Shown in pieces: positions 18,199-26,259 of a stretch of 64,000 nt of DNA; the stretch's first letter is position 1, and each line of letters opens with the position of its first letter. The stretch spans positions 6,243,001 through 6,307,000 of the forward strand of contig NZ_CP165734.1 of NCBI RefSeq assembly GCF_041200145.1, in the 5' to 3' direction. The position numbers and the translations under genes were made by a program. The notes under the pieces were generated by a model. It was not told where the DNA came from. It was given only the letters and a program-made list of their open reading frames with translations, and ran no database searches. The DNA comes from Bradyrhizobium sp. LLZ17. GTDB lineage: Bacteria; Pseudomonadota; Alphaproteobacteria; Rhizobiales; Xanthobacteraceae.

Positions 18199-18369
18199 CT
18201 ACCGCGCCTCTTCCAGGGCCTGCGCGCGGGTCAGGATTTCGGGGTGTAGCCGGCGGCTCGGCACGTCGTCCCAGTAGACGAAAATGCTCGCCCGGCCGTC
18301 GCTGAAATAAACCTCGAAACTGCCGGTGTCGGGCACGGCCTCGTGCTTACGGATCCTGATGGCGGTCAT
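18199..18369 (-). CDS. Small conserved-type protein (56 aa)
   Basis: MTAIRIRKHEAVPDTGSFEV, then YFSDGRASIFVYWDDVPSRR and LHPEILTRAQALEEA. This is a very common bradyrhizobial small protein (beta-rich, 'GSFEV.F.DG....YWDD.P.R'). The C-terminus is slightly shorter than usual. Function is unknown. Confidence 0.78.
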   Translation of the reverse strand: MTAIRIRKHEAVPDTGSFEVYFSDGRASIFVYWDDVPSRRLHPEILTRAQALEEAR

Positions 18370-18425
18370 GCGACCGATGTAGTCAGGAGTCCTTGCGGCG
18401 CCAATGTGTGAGCTGAGACAGCAAG

Positions 18426-18705
18426 CGTGAGAAGGCCCCAGCGGCAGGTTCCTAGCAGGGGGCGCGCGCGCTGGGGCCAGAAGCCTGCCGGAAATTGGCG
18501 GTGGCAGGCTCGGCCGTATCATCCACCAGAATCGAAAGCCGCGCATTGATTTAAGTGAATTTGTCCAGTCTAGGAGGAGGTACCTCTTAAACCAATCGGG
18601 TTGCAGCCAAGTGGGCTCTTCACACGCCTCGCGAAAACCGGATTCGGCAAACTGGCAAGTAAAGCTTGTTCGAGGTGACGGGCCACCAAATCGTGCGGAG
18701 TCTCG
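18426..18705 (+). other. Orphan copy of the structured cupin leader
   Basis: The segment is collinear with 32021-32305 upstream of the cupin gene. Shared blocks are CGTGAGAAGgCCCCAGCGGC, AGGTTCCTAGCAGGG, CGCTGGGGCC, a GCCTGCC...GGCAGGC stem at 18482-18510, TTCACACGCCTCGCGAAAAC-like sequence, and GTTCGAGGTGA at the end. No cupin start codon follows, so the downstream gene has been lost. Confidence 0.65.
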
Positions 18706-19089
18706 GCTGACAAGCTTCATCCCCCGGACTGCGCGCCGTCTGTCGATAATCTCCAATTATCGAAAGCCAGAGGATATCCACTCCGCCACATCGCGGTGCA
18801 GTGATGCGAGTTTTTACGCCTTTCGTTGAAAGCTACGGTCAAGAACCACGGTCGATAGGATTTTCGCGCGCAAGCGCCAACCACGATTGCAAGCGTCAAG
18901 CAGCCCACATAGCAGGCACGGTGCTTGCCTAGGAGGACCCGGCAGTCCATGGGGCTCTTTTTCTCCCAATGGCGATGTGGACATGGCGTCCAAACGTGGA
19001 GGGCCGAGGCTTCAATTGTGCGATCTGAAATGCGCCGGCGATCTCACGCACGTTGGAGTCTTCTTGTGGTAAGGCAAGACAGAAAGCGT
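18706..19089. other. Unassigned intergenic sequence
   Basis: No frame or structure that I can support lies between the leader relic and the coiled-coil relic. A 9-bp direct repeat was not pursued. Confidence 0.35.
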
Positions 19090-19310
19090 CGACCAGCCGG
19101 CGCCGCCAGAGCTGTGCTAACGTGGAGCTTCCCCTCAAGCAGCGCCGCCTTCTCCGCCAATTTCCGTGCTGAGTTGAGCAGTTCGGCCAATAGGTTGTTG
19201 GTGCGCTCCCATCCTCTCTCAAACTCGGCACGATGCCTGCGCGCGAGGGCCTCCTTCCCATAAGTTCGACCTGCAAAGTCTCGAGTTTTTGCTTGAGGGC
19301 GGGGACCACC
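19090..19310 (-). pseudogene. Coiled-coil protein relic
   Basis: Minus-strand frames join as VPALKQKLETLQVELMG, then KEALARRHRAEFERGWERTN and NLLAELLNSARKLAEKAALL. This is a long charged helix resembling the C-terminal coiled coils of plasmid or phage-type accessory proteins. There is at least one frameshift near 19257 and no start. Family unassigned. Confidence 0.4.
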
Positions 19311-19433
19311 TGGTGACTTGGTTTGCTATGAGTGGCGCGGCGCCGGTTGAGATGGCGGAAGAGTTCACGGCGATCTCGCGGCCGCTCTCTGAAAGTGAAA
19401 AGGCCGCCAACTCTTGACGGCCGCCGGCATGCC

Positions 19434-19918
19434 CTAGGTCTCGAGATCGACGTATTGACGGAGCTTGAACACGATGTCCGGCAGAGCCTGACGTAGCCGT
19501 GCAGCGTTCTGGAATGTCGTCGAGAACGGCGCGAATCTGATCATGGCGTTCCAATTGCCGTATCCGTAAATGGTGATCGAAACTCCGGATCTCGGAAAGC
19601 CATCCAGTTTGCGGAGCTCACTGGGGACGAGATCGGCGATCGCCACAGCGGGCAATCGCGCTCGTCTTTCGTCGGGACCGCCGACCGATATGCGGGCGGT
19701 CGGCTTCGTTGCCGGCGCTACCGCAGCCATGGACTCATCCTGGAGCTTTGGCGGTATCTCCGGGGCGAGGGGCGCGATTGCGGGCGGGCTTGTCGGCGCT
19801 TTCGGCGCGGGCTCAGCGAGCGGATGCGGCTCACGGAAGCTTGCGGCTCCGTACGCTTGCCGCCCAGAATGCCGCTGATCAGCGCCACAAAGCCTGCGTC
19901 TTTTGCCTCATCGCTCAT
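19434..19918 (-). pseudogene. Conserved hypothetical protein, frameshifted
   Basis: The start MSDEAKDAGFVALISGILGG at 19918 runs in one frame; near 19850 it must shift to reach PHPLAEPAPKAPTSPPA, then SELRKLDGFPRSGVSITIYG, YGNWNAMIRFAPFSTTFQNA and LPDIVFKLRQYVDLET. The Pro-rich linker and the 'DGFPR.GVSIT.YGY..WNAM..F' domain recall small bradyrhizobial hypothetical proteins. It lies next to the coiled-coil relic, with which it may once have formed an operon. Confidence 0.5.
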
Positions 19919-20011
19919 CGCTTGCGCCTATTGCTCCCAGCCTAACACCTCTTGCGCGAGACGCCACCGGCGCGCCACGCGAGAATGGGATGGAGTTCGG
20001 TTCTGAAGCGC

Positions 20012-20173
20012 CTAGCTGTGGAGCCTCAAGAGGTTGTCCCTGGTCAAACCAAGTCGGTTGATCGGGGTTTGTGAGTCTATACCACCATGGGCACGGTGGC
20101 AGTTGTATTTATGCAGCCAGATCGGCAGCTCTTGAGCGCGCCGATCTGATGTTGGGTAGGCTTTGGCGTAAGC
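20012..20173 (-). mobile_element. IS481-family transposase, C-terminal relic
   Basis: The frame EWAYAKAYPTSDRRAQELPI continues WLHKYNCHRAHGGIDSQTPI and NRLGLTRDNLLRLHS, then stops. This is the signature C-terminus of IS481 transposases ('WLH.YNWHRPH.....PI.RL'). Everything upstream is missing. Confidence 0.75.
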
Positions 20174-20366
20174 CCATTCACATCACTCGGCAGGTCATAC
20201 CAGTGCAGCTGCCGCTGCGTTGCTAGGCGGCCCAGTTCAGCGCAGCGAACCGCGCCGGCGCGAACCCGCCGGCTCAGCTTGCCCTTGCCCTCGCGCTGAG
20301 GCCGCCGCGAATTGCAAGTGCGTGAGTGTTGGTCACCCGCAGTAGCGAGAGGCTACGGGATGCGAT

Positions 20367-20564
20367 CTACCGCCGGCGCGCACCCAACAACGACCATGAC
20401 GCCAGCGATGGGCTCCCACAGCAGCTCCCGTGGCGGGCCCCTACTGCCGCGCCGCGGCGCCCTCCGACGGCACCTCGCCTCGCTGAACTCTGGGCCATAA
20501 CGTCCGTGATGGGCATCGCAAGGCCGAGCATGAGCAGGACAGAAAAACCGGAACCGCGAAGCAT
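20367..20564 (-). pseudogene. Exported Gly/Ala-rich small protein, probably decayed
   Basis: MLRGSGFSVLLMLGLAMPIT is a signal peptide followed by DVMAQSSARRGAVGGRRGAA. In related secreted proteins a 'GAA.G' repeat continues; here the expected residues GAIAGVMVVVGC-like lie in the other frame (ELLWEPIAGVMVVVGCAPAV). A frameshift near 20430 is likely. Confidence 0.4.
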
Positions 20565-20707
20565 GTGACAGCTCGCTTCGCTGACTTACGCATTCTGAAT
20601 CTTTAGCGGATTGCCTTAGACGATGGAAGCGCCGGGCCCAGCAGTCCTGAGGCACAGCAAATGCCCTCAGGCGATTGGAGGTGGACAGGCCAGCCCGCTG
20701 GGCCCGG

Positions 20708-21150
20708 TCAGTCCTTGATCCGATTCTCTCGGACGTCCTTTAGGATCGCCTCGTACGTCGCGATTACCTACTTGTTGCGATCGATAGCCTCCTGAGTGAC
20801 GTCTCGCCGGGCGCCGCTTCCTTCGCGCTCACCGAGCTTCATTCTCCCGGATTCGAGTGGCTCCAGGTCGCGTCTCAGTTGATCGAGCTGGTTTTCGACG
20901 GCTTTCGCGTATTCGCGCCAGTCCACTGCCACCCCTGGTCCTCCCGATTGTTGCGAGCAACTGACGCAACCGACGGGCGAGCGCAAGGACTTCAGTTGTT
21001 CGGCCTCGCGCGCCAGCCGTAATCCCGATGCGGAATGGTGGCAGTGATATCGACGTCTCTGCTGTTCGACTGGCGCCACGCTGCAACGCCCATGCACAAG
21101 GTCAGGGTCAGGCTGAGGGCAAGCAGAAGTATCGAGACGAAATGGCTCAC
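20708..21150 (-). pseudogene. Membrane-anchored small protein, frameshift and TAG
   Basis: The GTG at 21150 starts SHFVSILLLALSLTLTLCMG, a single membrane segment, then AAWRQSNSRDVDITATIPHR. The frame must shift near 21000 to give VDWREYAKAVENQLDQLRRD, LEPLESGRMKLGEREGSGAR and DVTQEAIDRNK-TAG-VIATYEAILKDVRE. The closing 'LEPLESGRMKLGER....W.DVT...ID' block is a known bradyrhizobial family. The TAG (20768) likely replaces CAG. Two lesions. Confidence 0.6.
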
Positions 21151-21256
21151 GGGTGCATCCGCGCAGGATGAAACTGGAAGCGAGAGCACATGGAGCGCCG
21201 ATTCGGAAAATGCAGGGCAACTGACCTAGTGCCGGTTTTCCCCACTTAGCGCAGGA

Positions 21257-21445
21257 TCAGGACAAGGCACCGCGGCCTGCCGCGGTAATGGTGTATTCGA
21301 CTTCGCCCGAGCCTAGGGGGTCGGCCTCGACGAGCCCCAGCTCGACCAAGCGGGCGATGAGCTCATGGTCAAACAATGGTGGGCTGGTCCAGGATTCCGA
21401 AGCCAGGCGGTTCAGGAAGTCGCGTTCGATCGCCGTCAGGTCCAT
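21257..21445 (-). CDS. Small winged-helix-like protein (62 aa)
   Basis: MDLTAIERDFLNRLASESWT continues LFDHELIARLVELGLVEADP and VEYTITAAGRGALS. The helix-turn-helix followed by a beta-wing ('GLVE......YTIT.AGR') suggests a minimal winged-helix fold, perhaps DNA-binding. The frame is intact and similar sequences are common in Bradyrhizobium. Confidence 0.75.
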   Translation of the reverse strand: MDLTAIERDFLNRLASESWTSPPLFDHELIARLVELGLVEADPLGSGEVEYTITAAGRGALS

Positions 21446-21457
21446 GATCGGGGCCAG

Positions 21458-21616
21458 CTAAATGCTGCTGCAAGCGCTCCAGACGCCGACTGCAACGGGG
21501 ACGAAGGCGACACAAAGCCAAAAAGCGGGCGCCCTGGAGTAGAGGCCGGCAACGAGGATGCAGGCGCCGAAGCCGACAATTCCAATTGAAATCGCGTACG
21601 CGACTGCTGTTTCCAT
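21458..21616 (-). CDS. Small two-segment membrane protein (52 aa)
   Basis: METAVAYAISIGIVGFGACI continues LVAGLYSRAPAFWLCVAFVP and ends VWSACSSI. Two hydrophobic stretches make this a likely double-spanning microprotein. The open frame extends upstream to 21832, but that part has no coding character; the ATG at 21616 fits a compact membrane protein. Confidence 0.5.
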   Translation of the reverse strand: METAVAYAISIGIVGFGACILVAGLYSRAPAFWLCVAFVPVAVGVWSACSSI

Positions 21617-21714
21617 CTGATCGATCCACAACACAAGGGACCGATTGCGCCCGTAAGACTCGCCACGAACCGAAACGTTCCTGGGCGGCCCAAACTGCTC
21701 GCTCAACTTCGCTT

Positions 21715-21858
21715 CTATTTCGAGTTTGGTCTCATATGGACTCGCTGGCGGATTGTCTTCGCAAAGGGCCGCAGCGCTACCACGATGAAGCTGCCGAGAA
21801 GCATCAACCAAGCGGCCAGAGCGGCACACCACAATAGGTCTTCAAGTATCTTGGGCAT
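21715..21858 (-). CDS. Single-span small membrane protein (47 aa)
   Basis: MPKILEDLLWCAALAAWLML continues LGSFIVVALRPFAKTIRQRV and HMRPNSK. It has one membrane helix followed by a basic tail, consistent with the positive-inside rule. It lies directly upstream of the 52-aa membrane protein on the same strand, 98 bases apart, so the two may be co-transcribed. Confidence 0.5.
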   Translation of the reverse strand: MPKILEDLLWCAALAAWLMLLGSFIVVALRPFAKTIRQRVHMRPNSK

Positions 21859-22155
21859 CGCAGTACCCCGAGAAATGGCTGTCTGGAAATGTGGACAGTC
21901 TTGCCCAGCGGAGCGGAGGTTACAAGGCGCTGGAAGTAGCAGCCGAGCGACGGCGCGACCTTGCCGACAGGTATGTGCTTCTGACGGAATTAGCCTTCAG
22001 GCTTCGCCTTCAGCGCGATCTCGATGCGGCGGACTGCTTGGGCACCTGTACCGAGCACCGCGACCATTGTGGCCAAGTACAACCAGCTTTCGCCCGAGGA
22101 CCAAGCGATCGTGACGGCCAAGATCAACCACATACTGGCGGAGCGTGACCAATGA

Positions 22156-22560
22156 AGCGCAGGCGCAAGATCCATCGAAAGCGCGACCGGCAATGGTTGA
22201 TGACGCATCGGCGGCGGCTGAGGCGATGACAACACGGGCGCGCCGGTTCACGCTGGCGGGCTTTCGTGCCATCCTACAGGGGCGGCCGGCCCTCGGTCGG
22301 CTGCTTCGGCCAACTTCCGCTGACCGCAAGGTTGGCGGGTTTTCTTTTGGACCCGATGTGCCTGTAGTCATCCGAAGATGTAAGCGCCAGCCGATGGGAC
22401 TACAGTCCTCACTTTTGGCGGACAATGCCGCGGGGCGATCAGGCAGGGAGTGCTGCACCAACCCTCATCTGCATAGGATGTCGGCGGCAATTGGATTATC
22501 TCGCGATGCTGCCGCAGATTTCAAATCTGCCCGCCGTCCACGTCTACAGGCCGCCCTCAG
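22156..22560. other. Intergenic region with hairpins
   Basis: Long open frames cross this region on both strands but lack domains. A minus-strand hydrophobic frame overlapping its left part (WLILAVTIAWSSGESWLYLA, 22020-22130) could be a membrane peptide, but it competes with a plus-strand 43-codon frame. Neither is called. Confidence 0.35.
22308..22348 (+). terminator. Probable terminator
   Basis: GCCAACTTCCGCTGACCGCA is followed by AGGTTGGCGGG and TTTTCTTTT. CCAAC pairs with GTTGG around an imperfect inner stem, with a T-run after it. Confidence 0.5.
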
Positions 22561-22600
22561 CGGCGCCCCTTGCGCCTCCGCGACGCAGGGGCCGTTTTTA
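22561..22600 (+). terminator. GGCGCCCCT-type terminator
   Basis: CGGCGCCCCTTGCG pairs imperfectly with CGACGCAGGGGCCG and is followed by TTTTT. It is placed 60 bases before the zinc-ribbon gene and belongs to the same style of hairpin as the GGCCCC set. Confidence 0.55.
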
Positions 22601-22663
22601 CCGGAACGATCCGAAAAATGCATTGTTGGCAATCAACGGGGCGCTCCAGACTGTTGGGAGATA

Positions 22664-22888
22664 ATGCCCGTGCTCTCTCCAGATCAGGTCCTACGACATT
22701 GCCCTAACTGTCATGCTTGGCCGATGCCCGCCAACTTCATCCGCCCCGTCTGGCCAAGCCAGTCGCCCCAAATTGAGTTTCGGTGCGCAAGGTGTGGCCA
22801 TGAAGAGACCGCCCAGGCCGAAAGCACAGGCGAGATGAAACCCGTTAAGAAGCCGCGGCGGAGATGGTCCCCTGAGATTTTTCGGTGA
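22664..22888 (+). CDS. Small zinc-ribbon protein (74 aa)
   Basis: The ATG at 22664 has a GGGAG site. MPVLSPDQVLRHCPNCHAWP continues FRCARCGHEETAQ and ends with a basic KKPRRRWSPEIF tail. Two CxxC knuckles about 30 residues apart (CPNC, CARC) form a probable zinc ribbon. The upstream frame to 22145 is fortuitous. Function is unknown; the basic tail could contact nucleic acid. Confidence 0.7.
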   Translation: MPVLSPDQVLRHCPNCHAWPMPANFIRPVWPSQSPQIEFRCARCGHEETAQAESTGEMKPVKKPRRRWSPEIFR

Positions 22889-22980
22889 CACAGTCAATTC
22901 TGCAAAGAACAATGCCGCCGCGTAGGCAACCAAATCACGTCGGTTCACGCTGGCAAAGCATGTGGGGCGCACATGAGAAC

Positions 22981-23017
22981 GGCCCCGATCGCGAAAGGGA
23001 GCAAAAGCATCGGGGCC
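22981..23017 (+). terminator. GGCCCCGAT hairpin
   Basis: GGCCCCGAT pairs with ATCGGGGCC across a 19-base loop. It is followed by GCCCTTTGCC rather than a T-run. Confidence 0.45.
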
Positions 23018-23670
23018 GCCCTTTGCCGGCGGACTTGAGGAGGCCACGCCGGCGCCAGAGTGAAGCACCGCTGAATACAGCGGGCAACCGGACAGCGCTT
23101 GTGACGGGCTTGAGAGTCGCTGAGTAGCGTCGCGTGATTAGGCTAGGTGGATAGCGCTCTTGCACCAAATCGCATGTGTGGCCCGGGCACAGTCATGACG
23201 GAGTCGTCTGAGGTTCAGTAGCGTACTCGTTGCGTCCTAATCGGAACTGAGGAACACGAACAGTAGTCTGACCGAGCTGAAGCACGAGAGCATTCTGTGC
23301 GTCGCAGGTCCTCTACCACTCGTTCGAAGACCTCGCCGGCCCCCAGGTCCATTTACCGGGCACGTAATCAGAAGGAGGGTCCGCAGAGTTTGCCGCCTCG
23401 GCCACATTGGAAGTGGGCGGATGAGGATGGACCCTACGGGCCTGATCTGGTGCCACCTTCGCGCGGTCTTCGTTCCATTTGCGGCTCTGAGCGAAATCGG
23501 CTGACATGCTGGGACCTCCGCTGACCGCGCAGAGGTAGCAACTCCAATCGGCAAATGCTGTAACCGAGGCGCTACATCCGTGACCAATCGCGCCATTTTG
23601 CCTATTTGTTTCAGGCTTGTACCACAACGTGAATTGCCGCCCCGAGACCCACAGGAATACTCGTCCCGCT
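23018..23670. other. Intergenic stretch without a supported gene
   Basis: Several frames of 70-140 codons overlap on both strands, but none has a domain, start context or consistent codon bias. Confidence 0.4.
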
Positions 23671-23778
23671 ATGGTGGCAGGCTTTTTGGTTACTGGCGGA
23701 ATTGCCGTTTTGGCTTTAGCCGTCACATTCGCGTCGGTGTTGTATATCGACGCTCGGGCTGAGCGGCGGAGAGATTAG
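23671..23778 (+). CDS. Single-span membrane microprotein (35 aa)
   Basis: MVAGFLVTGGIAVLALAVTF continues ASVLYIDARAERRRD. One hydrophobic helix is followed by a charged Arg-rich tail. AGGA lies 13 bases upstream, a weak start context. The composition is typical of a real membrane microprotein. Confidence 0.42.
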   Translation: MVAGFLVTGGIAVLALAVTFASVLYIDARAERRRD

Positions 23779-23901
23779 GGCAACCACCGCCGTCGCTGCG
23801 GAACGTGCGCGAACTCCTGCGCTTCTGGGTGTGGAATTCTCAATTGAGGACGAGGCGGCGAATGAGGTGCCCGCCGGTTCACCCCGCCGGGCCTGTTCTC
23901 G

Positions 23902-23985
23902 TCATTGCCTGACGAGCTTGGACCGCATGCCGGCCAGGATCCTGTAAGCAACGCGCCGCCAGATCAGGTTCATCAGGACTAGCAT
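23902..23985 (-). CDS. Basic microprotein (27 aa)
   Basis: MLVLMNLIWRRVAYRILAGM ends RSKLVRQ. The ATG has a strong GGGGAG site eight bases upstream. The peptide is amphipathic and strongly basic. It lies 27 bases after a 35-aa ORF that also has a good ribosome-binding site, so the two look like a tiny operon. Confidence 0.4.
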   Translation of the reverse strand: MLVLMNLIWRRVAYRILAGMRSKLVRQ

Positions 23986-24012
23986 GTTGGACTCCCCGCC
24001 ATTCGAACGCAG

Positions 24013-24120
24013 CTAGAACTCGAACAGTTCTGTTTCGCGGTGATTTCGCCGAGGATGGGAAATGATTTCGTCGGACCAGAAGCTTGGCCGCCGGTTCACG
24101 CTGGCAAAACAGTGGTTCAT
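24013..24120 (-). CDS. Microprotein (35 aa)
   Basis: MNHCFASVNRRPSFWSDEII continues SHPRRNHRETELFEF. The AGGAG site lies seven bases before the ATG. The segment FASVNRR overlaps a short DNA motif that recurs near 22240 and 22940. Unknown function; placed just downstream of the truncated IS3 element. Confidence 0.4.
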   Translation of the reverse strand: MNHCFASVNRRPSFWSDEIISHPRRNHRETELFEF

Positions 24121-24223
24121 GAGGTGCTCCTGATCGAATGAGGAGCGCGCCAATGGCGGAAGAATTCCAAACATCGTGTGAGCTTTCGAAGATTGCCAAG
24201 CTCAACGCCGATTTCAGGCGAAA

Positions 24224-24859
24224 CTACGGAACTCTGCTCAGGCGCTGGAACTGTTCGCTGACGTATTGGCTGCCACGATCGGAGTGATGCATCAGGGCAT
24301 CCGGCTTGCCACGCCGCCAGACGGCCATCAGAAGGGCGTCCGCAACCAGTTGGGCCGTCATGCTGGCGCTCATCGACCAGCCGACCACCCGTCGCGAGAA
24401 CAGGTCGATCACTGCCGACACATAGAGCCAGCCTTCCGCGGTCCAGATGTAGGTAAAGTCGGCGATCCACTTCTGGTTTGGCCGCTCGGCCACGAACTGA
24501 CGATCCAGAAGGTTCGCCGGCACGTGCGTGACCTGGCGATCGCCGTCGTCCTTCGGGAGGCGCCGGCGCCTTGGTCGCGCCCGCAAGGCCTGCAGGCGCA
24601 TCAGCCGCTCGATCCGGTGCAGGCCGCATTCGACGCCGTCTGCCAAAAGGTCTCTCCAGACGCGCCGTGCGCCGTAGGTCCGGTCGCTGGCAAGGAAGCT
24701 TGCCTTGACCTGCTGGCCTACCGTCTCGTCGCTTCGGGATCTGGCGCTGGGCGATCGGTTCAGCCAGGCATGGAAGCCCGACCGGGATACGCCCATTGCT
24801 TCGCATAGCCATGCCACCGGCCAGATGTTCCGGTGCTTCGCGATGAAGACGAACTTCAT
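24224..24859 (-). pseudogene. IS3-family transposase OrfB, C-terminally truncated
   Basis: The integrase-core protein MKFVFIAKHRNIWPVAWLCE shows the HTH_21 segment (TYGARRVWRDLLADGVECGL) and two of the three DDE residues (KWIADFTYIW and MHHSDRGSQY). It breaks off after SEQFQRL, so the final catalytic Glu and the last 80 or so residues are absent. It cannot transpose by itself. Confidence 0.85.
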
Positions 24860-25146
24860 GTCGCTTCCTTCGCGAAGTAGGCCGCGGCCTTTTTTAGGAT
24901 GTCCCGCTCCGCCTTCAGCTTTGTGACCTCGCGCCGCAGCCGCTCGATCTCCAATTGCTCAGGCTTCATTTGGCCGTGGCCAGGGAAGGCCTGCACAGGG
25001 TCGGAGCCGAACTCCTTCACCCATTTGCGCAGCACGTTCTCATGGACGCCAAGGTCGCGGCCCGCTTGCGCCACCGACACCCCTCGTTCCCTGACTAGCT
25101 TGACCGCCTCGACTTTGAACTCTCGACTGAACTTCCGTCTCTGCAT
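24856..25146 (-). CDS. IS3-family transposase OrfA
   Basis: This 96-aa protein has an HTH domain (KFSREFKVEAVKLVRERGVS, then AQAGRDLGVHENVLRKWVKE) and a leucine-zipper-like helix (EIERLRREVTKLKAERDILK). Near its end is an AAAAAAG heptamer, the usual slippery site for -1 frameshifting into orfB in this family. The frame is complete, but its partner is truncated. Confidence 0.88.
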   Translation of the reverse strand: MQRRKFSREFKVEAVKLVRERGVSVAQAGRDLGVHENVLRKWVKEFGSDPVQAFPGHGQMKPEQLEIERLRREVTKLKAERDILKKAAAYFAKEAT

Positions 25147-25195
25147 GACCTACCTCCGGCTTGATAAAACACCCAATCTTGGTGTCCATCAAACC

Positions 25196-25630
25196 GGCAG
25201 CAGCTCAGAAACGCATCCCACCACATATAACAAACACAGTTTAGAGTACCTGCGTCGGCCTCGCCCAGGTGAGACAAACGTGGAGTGCAACGCGGCTCAA
25301 ATAATTGAGCAAATATAGAGTGGCGATAGACCTCACGCAGCGGACCCGATGCTTAACCGGCACATCAGTTGAACAAAGCCATTTGTTATCGCCGCTTGCG
25401 CTTGTATTTACCAGGTAAGTCAAGCCTTGTGCAATTTGGTTATCGGCAAACCCCTGCAAGGCAGGCTCTGGTTCTTCAAACAGTCGAGTGAGGTAAGATA
25501 CGGCCTTCATCGGCCGAGGGTCCCACCAATCATGGTCAGGATCGAAGTACCAAGGCGCTTGTTGCACGCGAACCTCGCGTCCGAATGAGTGCTCCAGCCA
25601 ATCATCAAACGTGAGGTCTTGCAGGTGCAT
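25196..25630 (-). pseudogene. Conserved hypothetical protein, frameshifted and cut by IS3
   Basis: From MHLQDLTFDDWLEHSFGREV the frame reads WYFDPDHDWWDPRPMKAVSY, LTRLFEEPEPALQGFADNQI and AQGLTYLVNTSASGDNKWLC. Near 25318 it shifts: the family continuation EPRCTPRLSHLGEADAGTLN and CVCYMWWDAFLSC is one frame away. It is then interrupted exactly where the IS3 right end begins (near 25200). The family is a bradyrhizobial conserved hypothetical of about 190 aa with unknown function. Confidence 0.65.
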
Positions 25631-25736
25631 TACAAATGCCGCCGTCAGCACCAATATGCGCGGAATCCGCCAAACGAGATCCCGGCCACGACGCAGCCGA
25701 TCACCGCGTGCCCGCCGACTGATGCGGTTCGCTCGC

Positions 25737-25952
25737 TCAGTAAATGCATTGCCGTACCCAGTAGCCACCGCTCACCCGTATCCACTGGCATGGGCTTGGA
25801 GGAGGCTCTTTGATGATCGGCCAGCCGTGGATGTCGATATTCGTCGGCGCGGTGATGCCGCGCCAAAACACCGCATTCGCTTCGGAGGGACGGAAGACGA
25901 GGGCCGCCGCAAGACAGGCAACGGCAACGCAGACCAAAAACAATCGATGCAT
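25737..25952 (-). CDS. Small exported protein (71 aa)
   Basis: MHRLFLVCVAVACLAAALVF is a signal peptide ending near SEANA. The mature part VFWRGITAPTNIDIHGWPII and GGYWVRQCIY is short and Trp/Pro-rich with two Cys, one of them near the end (QWIRV...RQCIY), able to form one disulfide. The frame is intact. Function unknown. Confidence 0.75.
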   Translation of the reverse strand: MHRLFLVCVAVACLAAALVFRPSEANAVFWRGITAPTNIDIHGWPIIKEPPPSPCQWIRVSGGYWVRQCIY

Positions 25953-25973
25953 TGGTTCTATCCGCCGAGATAA

Positions 25974-26259
25974 GTGGCTCCCGATGTTACCCCGGCTCCG
26001 CGACTAAGCCAAGAGACGGCCGCCATATCTCAAGCTCGCTAAAATTGCTTGACCAGGCTTTCTCGTCCTACCCCTCTTTGTCCCTTGAGATATGCGGAGG
26101 GACTCTCAAAATGTCTGCTTATCAAGGTAGAAGTCGTTGGCACGCACGCAGAATGACGCGATTGATCCGAAGCGGACATTAGGTAGGAGATCCCGCTCCA
26201 GGCATTGAGCCGCGCCCAAACGACTAGCATCGTCCGTTTCATTTACTGCGTCGGCACGA
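25974..26259. other. Intergenic, with a remnant of a dispersed sequence
   Basis: The minus strand near 26100-26180 (ATGTCCGCTTCGGATCAATC) resembles a repetitive intergenic sequence I associate with Bradyrhizobium and Rhodopseudomonas genomes. No gene is supported. Confidence 0.35.

Larger units (their letters stand above)
24224..25195 (-). mobile_element. IS3-family element, truncated at the transposase 3' end
   Basis: The right end is near 25195, where GATGGACACCAAGATTGGGT begins and interrupts a host gene. OrfA and OrfB overlap by four bases. The element stops abruptly near 24240, inside orfB, and no left inverted repeat remains. Confidence 0.75.
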
